Source: JAGVPT01 sp963717445 (lineage in GTDB: Bacteria > Bacteroidota > Ignavibacteria > UBA10030 > UBA8401). Taken from it: a stretch of DNA of 64,000 bases. Both the position numbers and the translations under genes were made by a program. Below are positions 42,685 through 52,755 of the stretch, piece by piece. The notes under the pieces are model-generated. The model did no database searches. It was not told where the DNA came from and worked only from the letters and a program-made list of their open reading frames with translations. Every line of letters begins with the position of its first letter. Position 1 is the first letter of the stretch. The stretch lies in assembly GCA_963717445.1 (NCBI GenBank), contig OY970334.1:1-64000 (forward strand), given 5' to 3'.

Positions 42685-43641
42685 ATGAAGACTCCACATC
42701 GACTTCTCATCACATACACCTTGACGCCGAACCAGCTTCAGAGAATCACCGAGACCTCTTCTCATGTTGAAGTTCATTACGCACCGGATATTGAGGAAGC
42801 AAAAAAAAAGTTCTCGACAACAAATATCCTTTTCGGTGATATTCCCAGAGAGCTGTTTCTGCTCATGCCGAAGCTTCAGTGGGTGCAAATCTCAACCGTC
42901 GGCGCCGACAGATTTTTATACCCCGAACTATTACAAAGCGACGTTACCCTCTGTTGCTCGCGGGGGATGCACAAATATCAAATGACCGAACTCCTGTTCG
43001 GAGTAATGATCAGCATAACCCGAAAATTATTTGTATATCACGATCTGCAAAAGGAATCAGAATGGACGACGGCACTCATTAAAGAATCCGATGTCATTAC
43101 AGGGAAGACGCTCGGGATCGTAGGTTTAGGCTCGATCGGAAGTTTGATGGCGAAGGTCGCACATACCTTCGGCATGAAGGTGATTGGGACGAAGCGAACA
43201 CCCCAGCCGGTAGAATATGTCGACAAAGTTTTGGCCCCGTCTCAATTGGAAACATTGCTGAGGAATTCCGACCATGTTGTCAACGTTACTCCGTTGACGC
43301 CCGAAACGACAAAGATGTTCGGCGGGAAGGAATTTGCCGCGATGAAGCCGAGCGCAGTGTTTTACAATTTCGGAAGGGGTGCCTCAGTTGATGCACAAGC
43401 TCTTATCATGGCATTGAATAAGGGAACGATAAAAGCAGCAGCTCTGGACACGTTTGAGGAAGAGCCATTGCCGAAAAATAACCCTCTCTGGAACACCAAA
43501 AATATCTTCATCACACCTCACGTTGGCGGTCCAATCCCACACTACTACCATTTACTCACGGAAATATTTATCGACAATTTGAAACGGTATCTCGACGGCA
43601 AGCCCTTTGCAACCGCCGTCGATAAAGCAAAAGGGTACTAG
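42685..43641 (+). CDS. D-2-hydroxyacid dehydrogenase
   Basis: 318 residues. LGIVGLGSIGSLMAKVAH is the NAD-binding motif; NFGRGASVDAQAL holds the catalytic arginine region, ALDTFEEEPLP the glutamate and FITPHVGG the histidine. The family includes glyoxylate/hydroxypyruvate and phosphoglycerate dehydrogenases; the short form suggests the former type. A large hairpin separates it from the convergent gene. Confidence 0.9.
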   Translation: MKTPHRLLITYTLTPNQLQRITETSSHVEVHYAPDIEEAKKKFSTTNILFGDIPRELFLLMPKLQWVQISTVGADRFLYPELLQSDVTLCCSRGMHKYQMTELLFGVMISITRKLFVYHDLQKESEWTTALIKESDVITGKTLGIVGLGSIGSLMAKVAHTFGMKVIGTKRTPQPVEYVDKVLAPSQLETLLRNSDHVVNVTPLTPETTKMFGGKEFAAMKPSAVFYNFGRGASVDAQALIMALNKGTIKAAALDTFEEEPLPKNNPLWNTKNIFITPHVGGPIPHYYHLLTEIFIDNLKRYLDGKPFATAVDKAKGY

Positions 43642-43650
43642 GATAACACT

Positions 43651-43695
43651 GCTGGAGACACAACAAGGTGCCTAAGTATCATGTTGTGTCCCAGC
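43651..43695. terminator. bidirectional hairpin terminator
   Basis: GCTGGAGACACAACA (43651-43665) pairs with TGTTGTGTCCCAGC (43682-43695) with one bulge, between two convergent genes. Confidence 0.7.
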
Positions 43696-43716
43696 AAAAG
43701 GCAAAAGAAGCCGATA

Positions 43717-44199
43717 TCAGGCGCCGTGGCGCTGATGGTTCATTCGTTCAAAGTGTTCATGTTCCTTTTGTCCCATCTGTTTCATCGATTCGGCACGAAG
43801 TATCTCACGCCATACTTTTTGTTGCTCGGGAGTAAGGAGGGTATTCGCTTTGAACCAACCTTCAAGCTTGTTGATGTGCAAAGCGGTTTCATTTGCAGCA
43901 ACTTCATTTATTTGTTTCTCAATGGCGTCTTTGTCCGGAGCATCCGACAATATCAGACGGCCAAGCTCAAGTTTCGAAAGAGCTAATGTTGACCGCAGCT
44001 CAATGGCTTTCTTGTCGGTTTCGTATTTTATCTCCTTCATTTGTTTTTTCTGCTCATCGGTAAGCTTTAACTTGGCCATGGGATTCTCTTTACGCATGTG
44101 CTCCATTGGCCTCTTCATCGGTGGTTCCGACGGATGCTCTTGGGCGTTACCAATGCCGATAAACGATACGATCAGCATTGCTACAAGATATTTCTTCAT
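43717..44199 (-). CDS. Spy/CpxP-like periplasmic protein
   Basis: 160 residues with a signal peptide (MKKYLVAMLIVSFIGIGNA-Q). Two LTxxQ motifs are present, KLKLTDEQKKQMKEI and NTLLTPEQQKVWREI, in an all-helical protein rich in Met, His and Glu at both ends (PPMKRPMEHMRKENPM, HEHFERMNHQRHGA). The family covers periplasmic chaperones and metal-sensing partners. The Met/His ends hint at metal binding. Confidence 0.85.
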   Translation of the reverse strand: MKKYLVAMLIVSFIGIGNAQEHPSEPPMKRPMEHMRKENPMAKLKLTDEQKKQMKEIKYETDKKAIELRSTLALSKLELGRLILSDAPDKDAIEKQINEVAANETALHINKLEGWFKANTLLTPEQQKVWREILRAESMKQMGQKEHEHFERMNHQRHGA

Positions 44200-44344
44200 A
44201 GATACTCCTTAGATATATGATAATGCGGTACGATTATATGATGTACCTTGTAAGGATATGACAACATCACAAAGAGATAAGTTTAACCGTATTGTCCTTG
44301 AAAAAGAAACGTCATTTGGCTATCTTACCACATACAGCGGAACG

Positions 44345-46423
44345 ATGATGCTCAAATATTTTCATCTATTTTTGCTTGGCGTACTTTTCTCTGCGGAGGG
44401 ATGCCAGGTGTACAACGAAGCCGCGGTGTTTATCGGCCAGCGGTACACAAATACCGTCGCTTATTTCAACACGTACTATAATGCTCAAACGGCATTTGAT
44501 GCCGGAGAGAAAGAAGTACTGGACGCTGAAGTGGCCCAAATGGGTAAACCGATTTCGACCGCGCCCGAAGCGCCGCTATCCCAAGCTGGCAAGGATAAAT
44601 TTAATCTTGCCATTGAAAAGGCATCCAAGCTCTTGTCCTACTATCCAACAAGCAAATGGGTCGATGATGCCCTTTTGATGATCGGGAAATCCTATTATTA
44701 TCTAGGGGACGATCTCAAAGCGGAACGGAAATTCTTAGAACTGTTTGGAAAATTTCCCAACAGCGATTTGCGGTTTGAAGCCGAATTATGGTATGGCCGA
44801 TCTCTCATTCGTCAGAAGCGAAACGATGAAGGTGTTCAAACGCTTCAGCAGCTTTATTCTGATGCAATGGAAAAGAAAGAGAATCGGATAGCGGGGCTGG
44901 CCTCATTCTCTCTTGGGAAGTACTATGACATCGCTCAAGACTACGAAAAAGCGGTAAAGTACTTCCAACAATCATTGAAGACATCGGACGATGACAGGTT
45001 GAATGCAGAAACCGAATTACAGATGGGCTTTTGCTATATCGCGAGCGGTGATGATCAGAAAGCATCTCTGGCATTCACGGGGGTTCAAGAATATGATCCT
45101 GAATACGCAACGTCGTTCGCAGCGATTCTTGAAAATGTCAAAATCCTCGTCCGCTCCCATCAATATGATGAGGCGCTGAAACGACTCGAGAGCCTTCTTA
45201 GCAACGCAAAGAACATGGAAAATTTTTCAAAAATCCACCTAGAAATCGGAAGAATCTATATCGCTCAGAATAGAATGGCCGACGCTATAGCAAAATTTTC
45301 ATATGTCGACACAGCCTACAAAAAGACCGACAATGCTGCAAAAGCATATTACACTCTCGGGAACATTTATGAGACAATGCAGATTGACTATGCCAAGGCC
45401 GGGACGAATTACGGTAAGGCAAAAGCTGAATTTCCAGCCTCTTCGATTGCAGACATTGCTGCAAAAAAAGCGGAAGCTTTCGAAAAATATTTTGGCCTCT
45501 ATTCTGATATACGGCGCAATGACAGCCTTACCCTTGTTATGAAGGGAAGAAAAGCGAAGCGTGACTCCCTGGCACTTGCAGCCGACACTCTTCATCTCAC
45601 AGATAGTGTCTCCTTTTTTTCTCACAATGCAAAAGCCTCCCCCGATTCTCAGGGAAATTCCGTAAAATTGCTGGCGGTAAAAGATTCGTTGGCCCGGCTC
45701 AATTCACTCAAAAAGGAATCAAATATCCGCCTGCTGGCGATGGAGGTGCACAGCATCGATTCTCTTCGCCAAGCGATCGTGAGAGCGCACTTTCAGCTGG
45801 CCGGAGTCTTTTATCTTGACCTCGAACGTCAGGATTCGGCATTGTATTGGTATCGAAAAGTGATCGACAAAGGGGAGGGAACCGAATATGCCGCTCGGGC
45901 GATGTTTACAGTAGCTGAAATTTTCCGAACATCGGGGGCGAACGGAAAAGAGAGCGCCGATTCGCTCTACTCGGCACTTATCGCGCAATATCCGGAATCG
46001 CCGTATGCACAAGAGTCACGCCGTATTTTGGGGCTTCCTTTGCTTGTCGCTGCGAAAGACACGGCAGAAGAATTGTATCTCCGTGCGGAAACACTTTTTG
46101 ACAGCGCGAACACGGAAAGCGCTCTGCCGTTTCTTTATAAGATTGTGGAGGAACATCATTTGTCTCCTTATTCTCCCAAAGCGTTGTACGCCATTGGCTG
46201 GCTATACGAAAATAAATTGGAGAAAGAGGACAGTGCAAGTATAACGTACCGGCGCCTGATCGCTGCATACCCAACTTCCCAATACGCCCTCGCAGTGATG
46301 CCAAGAGTGCAAGAAGAGGATAACGAAAGGAAAGATGCCTCCCGACGGGCCGCGGAAGATCTCTCCGCAAAAAAGAAAAAAGAAGCGGAAAAAAACAAAA
46401 AAGAACAAGAGGAAAAACGCTAA
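44345..46423 (+). CDS. TPR-repeat lipoprotein (outer-membrane tetratricopeptide protein)
   Basis: 692 residues from ATG 44345, where a lipoprotein signal starts (MMLKYFHLFLLGVLFSAEGC, Cys 21 as lipidation site). Multiple TPR units follow (ASKLLSYYPTSKWVDDALLM, ALLMIGKSYYYLGDDLKAE, SLGKYYDIAQDYEKAVKYF, AAKAYYTLGNIYETMQID), then a charged middle and further repeats, ending in a lysine/glutamate-rich tail (KKKKEAEKNKKEQEEKR). It resembles the large BamD-like TPR lipoproteins of Bacteroidota. It probably scaffolds envelope complexes. Precise function is unknown. Confidence 0.85.
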   Translation: MMLKYFHLFLLGVLFSAEGCQVYNEAAVFIGQRYTNTVAYFNTYYNAQTAFDAGEKEVLDAEVAQMGKPISTAPEAPLSQAGKDKFNLAIEKASKLLSYYPTSKWVDDALLMIGKSYYYLGDDLKAERKFLELFGKFPNSDLRFEAELWYGRSLIRQKRNDEGVQTLQQLYSDAMEKKENRIAGLASFSLGKYYDIAQDYEKAVKYFQQSLKTSDDDRLNAETELQMGFCYIASGDDQKASLAFTGVQEYDPEYATSFAAILENVKILVRSHQYDEALKRLESLLSNAKNMENFSKIHLEIGRIYIAQNRMADAIAKFSYVDTAYKKTDNAAKAYYTLGNIYETMQIDYAKAGTNYGKAKAEFPASSIADIAAKKAEAFEKYFGLYSDIRRNDSLTLVMKGRKAKRDSLALAADTLHLTDSVSFFSHNAKASPDSQGNSVKLLAVKDSLARLNSLKKESNIRLLAMEVHSIDSLRQAIVRAHFQLAGVFYLDLERQDSALYWYRKVIDKGEGTEYAARAMFTVAEIFRTSGANGKESADSLYSALIAQYPESPYAQESRRILGLPLLVAAKDTAEELYLRAETLFDSANTESALPFLYKIVEEHHLSPYSPKALYAIGWLYENKLEKEDSASITYRRLIAAYPTSQYALAVMPRVQEEDNERKDASRRAAEDLSAKKKKEAEKNKKEQEEKR

Positions 46424-46479
46424 GCCTAACGTAAACGAACTACAACCATCATAGCCGAAGATTACCGCCGCAGGAACGG

Positions 46480-47247
46480 ATGATTCAGGAACATGCCCCT
46501 ATTGATACCGTAAAAGAAATTGCGTTGAATATTTTTCAACTTTCTTTTCGCTCTCCTTCCATCTCTCTCAGCGCGCTTCCGGGACAATTTGTGAATGTAA
46601 GAATCGAAGATTCTGCGGTTCCGCTTCTCCGCCGCCCGTTTAGTATTTTTTCCGTTGAAGGTGAAATCGTTTCGATCATTTTTAATGTCATCGGACTCGG
46701 GACAAAATTATTATCGCAAAAGAAAGCCGGCGAAACTCTTGATGTTATCGGACCGCTGGGAAAAGGCACATTTCCAAACCGCGGCGAATCGTTCGACACG
46801 GCATTGTTAGTCGCCGGAGGGCTTGGCGTTGCACCTCTTCCATTCTTGAATTCACGGCTGCGGCCGGTGAAAAACGTCGTAACGTTTCTCGGTGCCCGCA
46901 CATCGGCGTACGTTGTGCGGGATGGCTTGGACAATCTCCATGTAGCAACCGACAACGGAAGCGCAGGGTTCCATGGAACAGTCGTTGAATTACTGAAAAA
47001 TTTTATGAACGAGCATACAATCGACCGGCCTCAAATTTATTCCTGCGGTCCGGCGGCAATGATGCGATCGGTGGCGGAGGTTTCCCGGGAAAGGCACATA
47101 CCGTGCTATCTTGCGCTCGAATGTGAAATGGCATGCGGCGTTGGGCTTTGCCAAGGATGCCCCGTAGAAACCGTAAACCATGAAAAGAAATATCGGTTGG
47201 TTTGCAAAGACGGCCCTGTCTTTGAAGCCGGCGAGATAAAATTCTAA
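46480..47247 (+). CDS. pyrK: dihydroorotate dehydrogenase electron-transfer subunit
   Basis: 255 residues. FAD domain PLLRRPFSIFSVEGEIVSI (RxxS/T region), NAD-binding-like LLVAGGLGVAPLPFL, and C-terminal [2Fe-2S] cysteines in CEMACGVGLCQGC plus a later Cys in RLVCKDGPVF. It passes electrons from PyrD to NAD. pyrD starts 3 bp downstream. Confidence 0.94.
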   Translation: MIQEHAPIDTVKEIALNIFQLSFRSPSISLSALPGQFVNVRIEDSAVPLLRRPFSIFSVEGEIVSIIFNVIGLGTKLLSQKKAGETLDVIGPLGKGTFPNRGESFDTALLVAGGLGVAPLPFLNSRLRPVKNVVTFLGARTSAYVVRDGLDNLHVATDNGSAGFHGTVVELLKNFMNEHTIDRPQIYSCGPAAMMRSVAEVSRERHIPCYLALECEMACGVGLCQGCPVETVNHEKKYRLVCKDGPVFEAGEIKF

Positions 47248-47250
47248 CCT

Positions 47251-48192
47251 ATGATTGAGTCATTTTCACTAAGAGACGTTCGGTTTACCAATCGCATTTT
47301 TGTTGCGTCCGGAACATTCGGTTATGGAGACGAAGTGCGAGAATTGGTCGATGTCAACAAGCTCGGGGGCATAATGACGAAATCACTTTCGCTGAAACCT
47401 CGCGACGGTAATCCTCCGCCCCGGATCACTGAGACGGCAAGCGGGATGTTGAACTCAATCGGGCTTGCAAATATCGGCGTTCGTAAGTTTATCGACGAGA
47501 AGATTCCGTTACTGGAAAAACATGCCTGCGCCATTATTGCGAACATTGCCGCAAGCACGGTTGAAGAATACTGTCAGGTTCTTGAGCTGCTCGATCCGTA
47601 CAAGAGGATCGACGGATTTGAAATAAACGTATCATGCCCGAACGTGAAGGAAGGGGGGCTAAGTTTCGGAACCGACCCTGTAAAAGTAGCGTTGATTACA
47701 AAAGAACTTCGAAAGCGGACTCGAAAACCTCTCATCATTAAACTCACCCCAAACGTCACCCACATTTCCGAATTTGCGCGCGCTGCGGAAGCTGAAGGCG
47801 CTGATGCTGTTTCTGTTATCAATACCCTCATTGGAATGGCTGTAAACATCCAGACGAAGAAGCCGAAGCTGTCAACCGTTACCGGAGGGCTCTCCGGGCC
47901 GGCAATCAAACCGGTGGCGCTTGCAAAAGTTTTTGAGGTGTACAAGTCGGTCACAATTCCCGTGTTTGGCATCGGGGGGATAAGGACATGGGAAGATGCA
48001 ATCGAATTTTTTCTTGTAGGCGCGACCGCCATTCAGGTCGGCACGGAAAATTTCGTCAACCCGGCTGCGGCGGTTGAAATTTCGAGGGGTGTCGCAGCGT
48101 ATTGTGTGCACCATTCGATCGACAACATCTCGCAATTAGTAGGAAGCCTGAATGCGGACGCAAACGTCTCCGTTATCCAAAGCTGGCTTTGA
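47251..48192 (+). CDS. pyrD: dihydroorotate dehydrogenase, class 1B catalytic subunit
   Basis: 313 residues. VASGTFGYGDEVRELV, LKPRDGNPPPRITETASGML, the active-site cysteine in INVSCPNVKEGG, and FGIGGIRTWEDAIEF/GATAIQVGT for FMN phosphate are typical of the NAD-linked class 1B enzyme. It oxidises dihydroorotate to orotate in pyrimidine synthesis with PyrK. Confidence 0.95.
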   Translation: MIESFSLRDVRFTNRIFVASGTFGYGDEVRELVDVNKLGGIMTKSLSLKPRDGNPPPRITETASGMLNSIGLANIGVRKFIDEKIPLLEKHACAIIANIAASTVEEYCQVLELLDPYKRIDGFEINVSCPNVKEGGLSFGTDPVKVALITKELRKRTRKPLIIKLTPNVTHISEFARAAEAEGADAVSVINTLIGMAVNIQTKKPKLSTVTGGLSGPAIKPVALAKVFEVYKSVTIPVFGIGGIRTWEDAIEFFLVGATAIQVGTENFVNPAAAVEISRGVAAYCVHHSIDNISQLVGSLNADANVSVIQSWL

Positions 48193-48219
48193 TTTTTGCA
48201 ACTTTGTACGCCGTCTTTC

Positions 48220-49524
48220 ATGACTACGAGCCGTTCTACAATCGAATACCTTTACGGCTTGCAGACTTTTGGAATGAAGCTCGGGTTGCACAATATTCGC
48301 GCGTTGCTTCGTTTCTGCCGTAATCCTCAAAGACAATTTCGCTCCGTTCACGTTGCGGGGACAAACGGAAAAGGGTCAACGTCATCTATGATTGCGGCAG
48401 TGCTTCAATCGGCGGGGTACCGTACCGGACTGTACACCTCCCCTCATTTATTGAAATTTAATGAACGGATTCGCATTAATGGCCGGATGATTTCAGATGC
48501 AGACCTTGTCCGGTACACTGCATTGTTCCGTCCAATAATTAATGATCTGAAAGCGACTTTTTTTGAAGCGACAACCGCGATCGCGTTCAAATATTTTGCC
48601 GATCAAAAGGTCGATATTGCAGTCGTTGAGACCGGGTTGGGGGGAAGGCTTGATGCTACGAATGTTCTCCTTCCTGAAGTTTCCGTCATTACCTCAATCG
48701 CAAAAGACCATACGGAACATCTTGGCAGATCGTTTCGAAAGATTGCTTTTGAAAAGGGAGGTATTATCAAACGCGGAACAGCGTGCGTTGTTGGAGTAAG
48801 AAACCAGAGCGCTCTTCGGGAATTACGGAGGATCGCAAAACACCACCGGTCGCAATTCATCGCGACCGGCAATGTGCAATCGTCCAAGATGAGGGTGGAA
48901 CAAAACAACTTTCAAATTGCAAACTTCATTACTGGGAATAATTCCTATAGGAACCTTCATATTCCCTTATTCGGTGAAAACCAAATCAGGAATGCTGAAA
49001 TCGCGATTACCGCACTCGAATATCTACAAACAAAGGGTATCGCAATTGCAGCGTCTGCATTTCGACAGGGGTTTGCGCATGTGCATCGGTTGACGGGAAT
49101 TCGAGGGCGTTTTGAGATCCTGAAGCGCCGTCCGATGGTTATTCTCAATGTTGGACATAACCCGGAGGCCGTTTTAGTTACGGCTGCTTCACTGCGGAAT
49201 ATTCATTACAAGAAACTTATTCTCGTGTTCGGTGTAATGAAAGATAAAGACTACAAATCGATGATTCGTATTCTCTCTTCATTTAAGCCTGCTGTTTACG
49301 CAGTACAGCCGAAGATGGAGAGAGCATTGCCCGCAGCGATTATTGCTGATATTTTTCGCTCTATGAATTGCACAGTGCGCGAGCCTGGAGACATTGCTGA
49401 AGCTATTCGAGAAGCTTTGCGAACTCAAAAAGAAGATGATTTGTTATTAATTTGCGGTTCACATTATGTTGCAGGTGAGGCATTGCAGCTACTCCCAAAA
49501 ATACTTCATCGAAAAAGTTCTTGA
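48220..49524 (+). CDS. folC: folylpolyglutamate/dihydrofolate synthase
   Basis: 434 residues from ATG 48220. VHVAGTNGKGSTSSMIAAVL is the ATP loop, GLYTSPHLLKFNERIRING the folate-binding loop, VVETGLGGRLDATNV and the HNPEA of ILNVGHNPEAV the Mur-ligase-like core. It adds glutamate to folates. It follows pyrD; the promoter of rho begins within its last codons. Confidence 0.95.
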   Translation: MTTSRSTIEYLYGLQTFGMKLGLHNIRALLRFCRNPQRQFRSVHVAGTNGKGSTSSMIAAVLQSAGYRTGLYTSPHLLKFNERIRINGRMISDADLVRYTALFRPIINDLKATFFEATTAIAFKYFADQKVDIAVVETGLGGRLDATNVLLPEVSVITSIAKDHTEHLGRSFRKIAFEKGGIIKRGTACVVGVRNQSALRELRRIAKHHRSQFIATGNVQSSKMRVEQNNFQIANFITGNNSYRNLHIPLFGENQIRNAEIAITALEYLQTKGIAIAASAFRQGFAHVHRLTGIRGRFEILKRRPMVILNVGHNPEAVLVTAASLRNIHYKKLILVFGVMKDKDYKSMIRILSSFKPAVYAVQPKMERALPAAIIADIFRSMNCTVREPGDIAEAIREALRTQKEDDLLLICGSHYVAGEALQLLPKILHRKSS

Positions 49525-49549
49525 CAATGAGAGCATTTAGCTCTATATT
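49521..49549 (+). promoter_or_regulatory. promoter of rho
   Basis: TTGACA (49521-49526), 17 bp, TATATT (49544-49549): consensus -35 and near-consensus -10 at ideal spacing. It overlaps the folC stop codon and leaves a ~190-base leader before rho. Confidence 0.65.
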
Positions 49550-49744
49550 TCAAACAATAGATAAGTTGTTGCGAGAAGGGTTTTGTTCAAAGTTTAACAC
49601 TTCTAGATTACCCCGTTTGTTGCCAATTATCAGACCTTAAACCATCAAGCAGTGGTATTATTTTTTTGAGGCACGTTCAACCAGTGTGACAGTCTCCTCC
49701 CCGCGAGTTCAATAATCTAATTTTTTTGAAGGGATATTTCCACC

Positions 49745-50998
49745 ATGCCAATGGACATTTCAGAATTGAAGTCCAAGAAAATTGCTGACCTTAATCAGAT
49801 TGCTAAGGACCTCAGCATTTCCGGCTACAGCGACTTACGTAAACAAGAATTGATATTCAAAATTCTGGAGGCGCAGACTGAAAAGGACGGGTTGACCTTC
49901 AGCAAGGGGGTGCTTGAGGTCTTGCCGGATGGTTATGGCTTCCTGAGGTCTGTCGACTATAATTACCTCCCTTCCCCCGACGATATCTATGTTTCTCCAT
50001 CTCAAATAAAAAAGTTCAGCTTGCGAACCGGCGACACTGTCAGTGGACAGGTGCGTCCGCCGAAGGAAGGGGAGCGCTTTTTCGCCCTGCTTCGTGTTGA
50101 AGCGGTGAACGATGAGAACCCTGACACAATCCGGGACAGAGTCCTCTTTGACAACCTCACTCCATTGTATCCGAACGAACGCATCAAGCTTGAGACGGCT
50201 CCCGGCGAATATGCGATGCGAATCCTTGATCTGCTGTCGCCAATCGGCAAAGGACAACGTGGAATGATTGTCTCTCCACCGAAGGCGGGGAAAACGGTCC
50301 TCCTGCAAAAGATGGCCAATAGCATTACAAGAAATCATCCGGATGTAAAGCTGATGATGTTGCTCATTGATGAGCGGCCGGAGGAAGTGACGGACATGGA
50401 ACGTTCGGTAAGCGCTGAAGTTGTCGCCTCAACGTTCGATGAACCGCCGGAACGACACGTTCAGGTCTCCGATATGGTTCTCGAAAAAGCGAAACGCTTG
50501 GTTGAAGCAAAACACAACGTCGTTATCCTGCTCGACAGCATCACGCGGCTGGCACGTGCCCATAACACGGTTGTTCCGCATTCGGGAAAAATTCTCTCCG
50601 GCGGCGTTGATGCGAATGCGTTGCACCGGCCGAAAAGGTTCTTTGGCGCGGCGCGTAACATTGAAGAGGGGGGAAGTTTAACAATCATCGCAACGGCTCT
50701 TGTTGAAACCGGCAGCAGGATGGACGAGGTTATTTTTGAGGAGTTTAAAGGAACGGGCAATATGGAAATCGTGCTCGACCGTAAACTGAGCGATAAACGA
50801 ATATTCCCCGCAGTCGATGTCAATCGCTCTGGAACCCGTAAAGAAGAAATTCTCATGGGCGAAGACGAATTGAACCGCGTTTGGATTTTACGCAAATTCC
50901 TGAGCGAGTTCACGCCAGTTGAAGCGATGGAATTTTTGCTGGAAAAAATGCGCGGGACGAAAGAGAATAAAGATTTCCTTAAATCGATGAACAGTTGA
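49745..50998 (+). CDS. rho: transcription termination factor Rho
   Basis: 417 residues. The N-terminal helical part (LKSKKIADLNQIAKDLSISG), the RNA-binding cold-shock domain (GVLEVLPDGYGFLRS), Walker A SPPKAGKTVLL, LLIDERPEEVTDMER, Walker B VVILLDSITRLARA and the Q/R-loop regions are complete. It is a hexameric RNA helicase ending transcription. The long leader fits autoregulation known for rho. An intrinsic terminator follows. Confidence 0.97.
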   Translation: MPMDISELKSKKIADLNQIAKDLSISGYSDLRKQELIFKILEAQTEKDGLTFSKGVLEVLPDGYGFLRSVDYNYLPSPDDIYVSPSQIKKFSLRTGDTVSGQVRPPKEGERFFALLRVEAVNDENPDTIRDRVLFDNLTPLYPNERIKLETAPGEYAMRILDLLSPIGKGQRGMIVSPPKAGKTVLLQKMANSITRNHPDVKLMMLLIDERPEEVTDMERSVSAEVVASTFDEPPERHVQVSDMVLEKAKRLVEAKHNVVILLDSITRLARAHNTVVPHSGKILSGGVDANALHRPKRFFGAARNIEEGGSLTIIATALVETGSRMDEVIFEEFKGTGNMEIVLDRKLSDKRIFPAVDVNRSGTRKEEILMGEDELNRVWILRKFLSEFTPVEAMEFLLEKMRGTKENKDFLKSMNS

Positions 50999-51026
50999 TC
51001 AGTTGTTCGCGTGAAACGTCATTAAT

Positions 51027-51059
51027 AAAAACCATCCTCCTTTTATCAGGATGGTTTTT
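51027..51059 (+). terminator. intrinsic terminator after rho
   Basis: AAAAACCATCCT pairs with AGGATGGTTTTT, a 12-bp A/T-ended stem with a run of T, 29 bases after the stop. Confidence 0.92.
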
Positions 51060-51079
51060 CTTTTTTAAGGATTGAGGGG

Positions 51080-51347
51080 AAAACATCGTCGTACTCGAAG
51101 CATTCAATCAAGGGGAGAAAAAAGCGCTCGATCAAATGGACAGCGCCGACATGGCGAATTTTTTCGCGGTTTAGGCGACACAGAAAGTCTCACAATACCC
51201 AGTTCAGCCGTCGTTCCGCACGCCCCTCATGGAATCGAAACCGGTAAAGTTACGTTCGAGCTCGAATTGATCCGCCTTTTCGTCGGGCTTAAAGTTCAAG
51301 AAGACCCGACTGAAGCCTACGTGTGCGTTTTTGAGGCTTTGCCGTAA
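51080..51347 (+). pseudogene. probable frameshifted gene remnant
   Basis: One frame reads NIVVLEAFNQGEKKALDQMD and stops near 51174; another continues with protein-like SLTIPSSAVVPHAPHG and VTFELELIRLFVGL to TAA at 51347. The two together suggest a decayed gene in the 400-bp space between rho and thiolase. No family is recognised. Confidence 0.3.
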
Positions 51348-51400
51348 ATCGCCTTTTGCCTTTTCATTCCAAGAATTGTACCTTACCGAAAAGAATTTAT

Positions 51401-52579
51401 ATGAAAGAAGTTGTTATTGTCGGTGCTTGCAGAACGCCGATCGGTTCCTTCGGCGGCGCGTTAAGCTCTATCACTGCTCCAAAACTCGGTGCAATTGTCG
51501 TTGAGGAGGCATTGCGAAGGGCAACGGTCTCGAAAGACGTTGTGGATGAAGTGATCATGGGAAATGTTTTGACAGCCGGGGAGGGGCAGGCTCCGGCCCG
51601 TCAGGCGGCGATTTTCGCGGGACTTCCGGTTTCCGTCGAATGCATGACCATAAACAAGGTATGCGGTTCAGGAATGAAAGCCATTATGCTCGGCGCGCAG
51701 GCCATTCAACTCGGTGATGCTGAAGTTGTTGTTGCCGGTGGAATGGAAAGCATGTCGAATACTCCGTACTTGTTGGAGAATGCGCGGACGGGCTACAGGA
51801 TGGGAAATGCTGAGCTAGTTGATTCGATGATCAAAGATGGGTTGTGGGATGTCTACAACAATTTTCATATGGGAAACGCGGCAGAAATATGCGCAAAGGA
51901 ATGTGCCGTTTCACGCGAGGCGCAGGATGAGTTTGCCATTCTCAGTTACCGGCGCGCTCAGGAGTCTCAGGCGCAGGGCCGCTTTAACGATGAAATTGTA
52001 AAGGTGGGTATTATCCAGAAAAAAGGGGAAATGGAGTATGTTGAAAAAGACGAGGATCCAAAGAAAACTAATTTTGAAAAAATTCCTCTTTTAAAGCCGG
52101 CGTTTCAAAAAGATGGAACTGTGACTGCGGCAAATTCTTCAAAGATAAACGACGGCGCTGCGGCACTTGTTCTCACCTCCCTCGAGAAAGCACACTCGCT
52201 AGGGCTGACACCGCTTGCAAAAATCGTTTCAAGCACATCAACTGCCAAAAAACCGGAATGGTTCACCACCGCACCGGCAGACGTGATTCCAAAAGTATTA
52301 AAGAAGTCCGGCCTCACTATAGAGGATATTGATTTATTTGAGATTAATGAAGCATTTGCCGTTGTAACTCTGGCGGTCAACAAAATCCTTGGCCTCAATA
52401 TCGAAAAAGTAAACGTTAACGGCGGCGCCGTGGCGCTCGGACATCCTATCGGCGCAAGCGGCGCGCGAATTGTTGTTACGCTGATTTATGCGTTGAAGCA
52501 AAGAAATTTAAAACGGGGGTTGGCGGCAATCTGTATCGGCGGTGGTGAAGCGAGCGGGATGGTGCTGGAAATAATGTAA
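51401..52579 (+). CDS. acetyl-CoA acetyltransferase (thiolase)
   Basis: 392 residues from ATG 51401. Active-site cysteines lie in INKVCGSGMKAIM and AAICIGGGEASGM, the histidine in ALGHPIGASGAR, and NEAFAVV is conserved. It forms or cleaves acetoacetyl-CoA or 3-ketoacyl-CoA. A 3-hydroxyacyl-CoA dehydrogenase and an acyl-CoA dehydrogenase follow, forming a short-chain beta-oxidation or butyrate-type set. Confidence 0.95.
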   Translation: MKEVVIVGACRTPIGSFGGALSSITAPKLGAIVVEEALRRATVSKDVVDEVIMGNVLTAGEGQAPARQAAIFAGLPVSVECMTINKVCGSGMKAIMLGAQAIQLGDAEVVVAGGMESMSNTPYLLENARTGYRMGNAELVDSMIKDGLWDVYNNFHMGNAAEICAKECAVSREAQDEFAILSYRRAQESQAQGRFNDEIVKVGIIQKKGEMEYVEKDEDPKKTNFEKIPLLKPAFQKDGTVTAANSSKINDGAAALVLTSLEKAHSLGLTPLAKIVSSTSTAKKPEWFTTAPADVIPKVLKKSGLTIEDIDLFEINEAFAVVTLAVNKILGLNIEKVNVNGGAVALGHPIGASGARIVVTLIYALKQRNLKRGLAAICIGGGEASGMVLEIM

Positions 52580-52584
52580 CTGAG

Positions 52585-52718
52585 GCTTCTGAAAAATTGT
52601 CTTTCGCCAAGCTGCGAAGGCGCGTAGAGTCTGTTTTTAAATCATTCTGCCACGTTGCGACTGGCGAAGCCATCCCTATGGATTTGTGTGAGCCACATAT
52701 TTAAAATTATTCAGAAGT
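52585..52718. repeat. palindromic intergenic repeat, copy 1
   Basis: Inverted ends GCTTCTGAAAAATT (52585-52598) and AATTATTCAGAAGT (52705-52718); internal TTCGCCA/TGGCGAA. The segment GCCATCCCTATGGATTTG and following bases recur at 57942-58059, so this is a dispersed repeat family. Confidence 0.65.
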
Positions 52719-52755
52719 CTCTAACTAAAAATATTGATCAATTGACAACGATGTT